Positions 38,410 through 39,189 of a DNA stretch of 39,189 bases are shown here, one piece after another (the first letter of the stretch is position 1; every line of letters begins with the position of its first letter). The notes beneath the pieces were generated by a model, which did not search any database, was not told where the DNA came from, and saw only the letters and a program-made list of their open reading frames with translations. The DNA comes from Bradyrhizobium sp. (GTDB lineage Bacteria > Pseudomonadota > Alphaproteobacteria > Rhizobiales > Xanthobacteraceae). A program made the translations under genes and the position numbers. The stretch is from NCBI RefSeq assembly GCF_030697065.1, contig NZ_JAUYQU010000278.1:1-39189 (forward strand), given 5' to 3'.

Positions 38410-39189
38410 TCACTCCGGGAAGGTGACCAGGCGCGTGAACCGCGCGAGGATCTGGTCGAGCAGCATGCCGACCACGCCGATCAGGAGGATGGCGATGATG
38501 ACGTTGGTGATCGAGAGGTTGTTCCACTCGTTCCAGACGAAGTAGCCGATGCCGGTACCGCCGACCAGCATCTCCGCGGCGACGATCACCAGCCAGGCGA
38601 TGCCGATCGAAATCCGCATGCCGGTCAGGATGGTCGGCGCGGCGGCCGGCAGGATCACGGTGAAGGCGCGCCTGACGGTGCCGACTTCCAGCGTGCGCGC
38701 GACGTTGATCCATTCCTTGCGCACGGCCGCGACGCCGAACGCGGTGTTGAGCAGCATCGGCCATACCGAGCAGATGAAGATCACGAAGATCGCCGACAGC
38801 CCGGAATCCTTGATGGTGTAGAGCGCCAGCGGCATCCAGGCCAGCGGCGAGATCGGTTTCAGGATCTGAATGAACGGATCGAGCGCCTTGTTCATCAAGG
38901 GCGACATTCCGATCAGGAATCCGAGCGGGATCGCGACGATCACGGCGAGGAGATAGCCCAGCCCCACGCGCGCGATCGAATAGCCGAGCTGGATCCCGAG
39001 CCCCTTGTCGTTCGGGCCGTTGTCGTAGAACGGCTGCCTGACGTGCTCCCACAATTTGGCGCCGACATCGAGCGGCCCCGGCATCGCCGATTTGCCGGCG
39101 GTCGCGGTCAGTCCCATCAGCTTGGCGTATTCCGGCGTCATGGTGGCGACGGCGCCGGTGCCGCGGGTGGCGATATGCCAGATGCCGAT
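38410..39189 (-). CDS. ABC transporter permease, nitrate/cyanate type (5' end outside window)
   Basis: This is a BPD_transp_1-type inner-membrane permease. The frame stays open past the ATG at 39141 to the window edge (reading IGIWHIATRGTGAVAT before it), so the true start lies beyond 39189. Several transmembrane helices are visible, along with the ATPase-contact EAA loop near EWINVARTLEVGTVRRAF. The segment IARVGLGYLLAVIVAIPLGF is typical of NrtB/CynB/TauC proteins. It is the first visible gene of the cyn operon here; a substrate-binding protein gene is expected just beyond the window. Confidence 0.92.
   Translation of the reverse strand: MGIWHIATRGTGAVATMTPEYAKLMGLTATAGKSAMPGPLDVGAKLWEHVRQPFYDNGPNDKGLGIQLGYSIARVGLGYLLAVIVAIPLGFLIGMSPLMNKALDPFIQILKPISPLAWMPLALYTIKDSGLSAIFVIFICSVWPMLLNTAFGVAAVRKEWINVARTLEVGTVRRAFTVILPAAAPTILTGMRISIGIAWLVIVAAEMLVGGTGIGYFVWNEWNNLSITNVIIAILLIGVVGMLLDQILARFTRLVTFPE

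Overview
The window is high-GC (mid-60s percent by eye) DNA from an alphaproteobacterium, most like the Bradyrhizobium/Rhodopseudomonas group (Nitrobacteraceae). That placement is an inference from gene content and style: a multi-HAMP hybrid kinase next to an HWE-type kinase, purC-purS-purQ and purL, bolA and grxD, a DUF1476 ATPase zeta subunit, a cyn cyanate cluster, and intergenic palindromes of the CGTCATTCCGGG type. No tRNA, rRNA, CRISPR array, insertion sequence or prophage was recognised. The region looks chromosomal and mostly housekeeping.

Layout. 1-5.7 kb is a signalling block: the 3' part of a HAMP-array hybrid histidine kinase with three receiver domains, a REC-PAS-HWE kinase coupled to it by a TGATG overlap, and a convergent single-domain response regulator. 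6-8.3 kb holds a P1-family (DmpA/NylC-like) aminopeptidase and two paralogous EF-hand proteins of unknown role. 8.6-10.3 kb holds rpe and a TetR regulator with a 33-codon small ORF, a leader hairpin and a palindromic operator candidate upstream. 10.4-17.3 kb runs on the plus strand: purB, a MOSC protein, murI, an HpcH/HpaI aldolase, a stand-alone 2-oxoacid-dehydrogenase-type acyltransferase, rpsD (strong promoter, structured leader, terminator) and a threonine aldolase.

17.4-25 kb holds a cupin, a membrane GH17 beta-glucan protein divergent from a Tat-exported GH1 enzyme, and a minus-strand run grxD - macro domain - two tandem serine hydrolases. 25.3-29.7 kb has egtB-egtD (ergothioneine), bolA, a DUF427 protein and a membrane acyltransferase. 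29.8-36.2 kb is the purine block: purC-purS-purQ and purL on the minus strand, with a thioesterase, an EamA transporter and a GFA-type zinc protein between them on the plus strand. 36.5 kb to the end has the F1-ATPase zeta inhibitor and a cyanase with the ATPase and permease (cut by the window edge) of an ABC importer.

Functional links: purB, purC, purS, purQ and purL cover several steps of de novo IMP/AMP synthesis. PurL here is the short form that needs PurS and PurQ. GrxD and BolA are iron-sulfur partners, and EgtB/EgtD add thiol redox capacity between them. The GH17 and GH1 proteins suggest beta-glucan assembly or remodelling. Convergent gene ends are repeatedly occupied by large palindromic repeats that could act as bidirectional terminators.

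The least explained items are the EF-hand paralogue pair, the small ORF and regulatory DNA upstream of tetR, and the rpsD leader. No clearly new multi-gene system was found.
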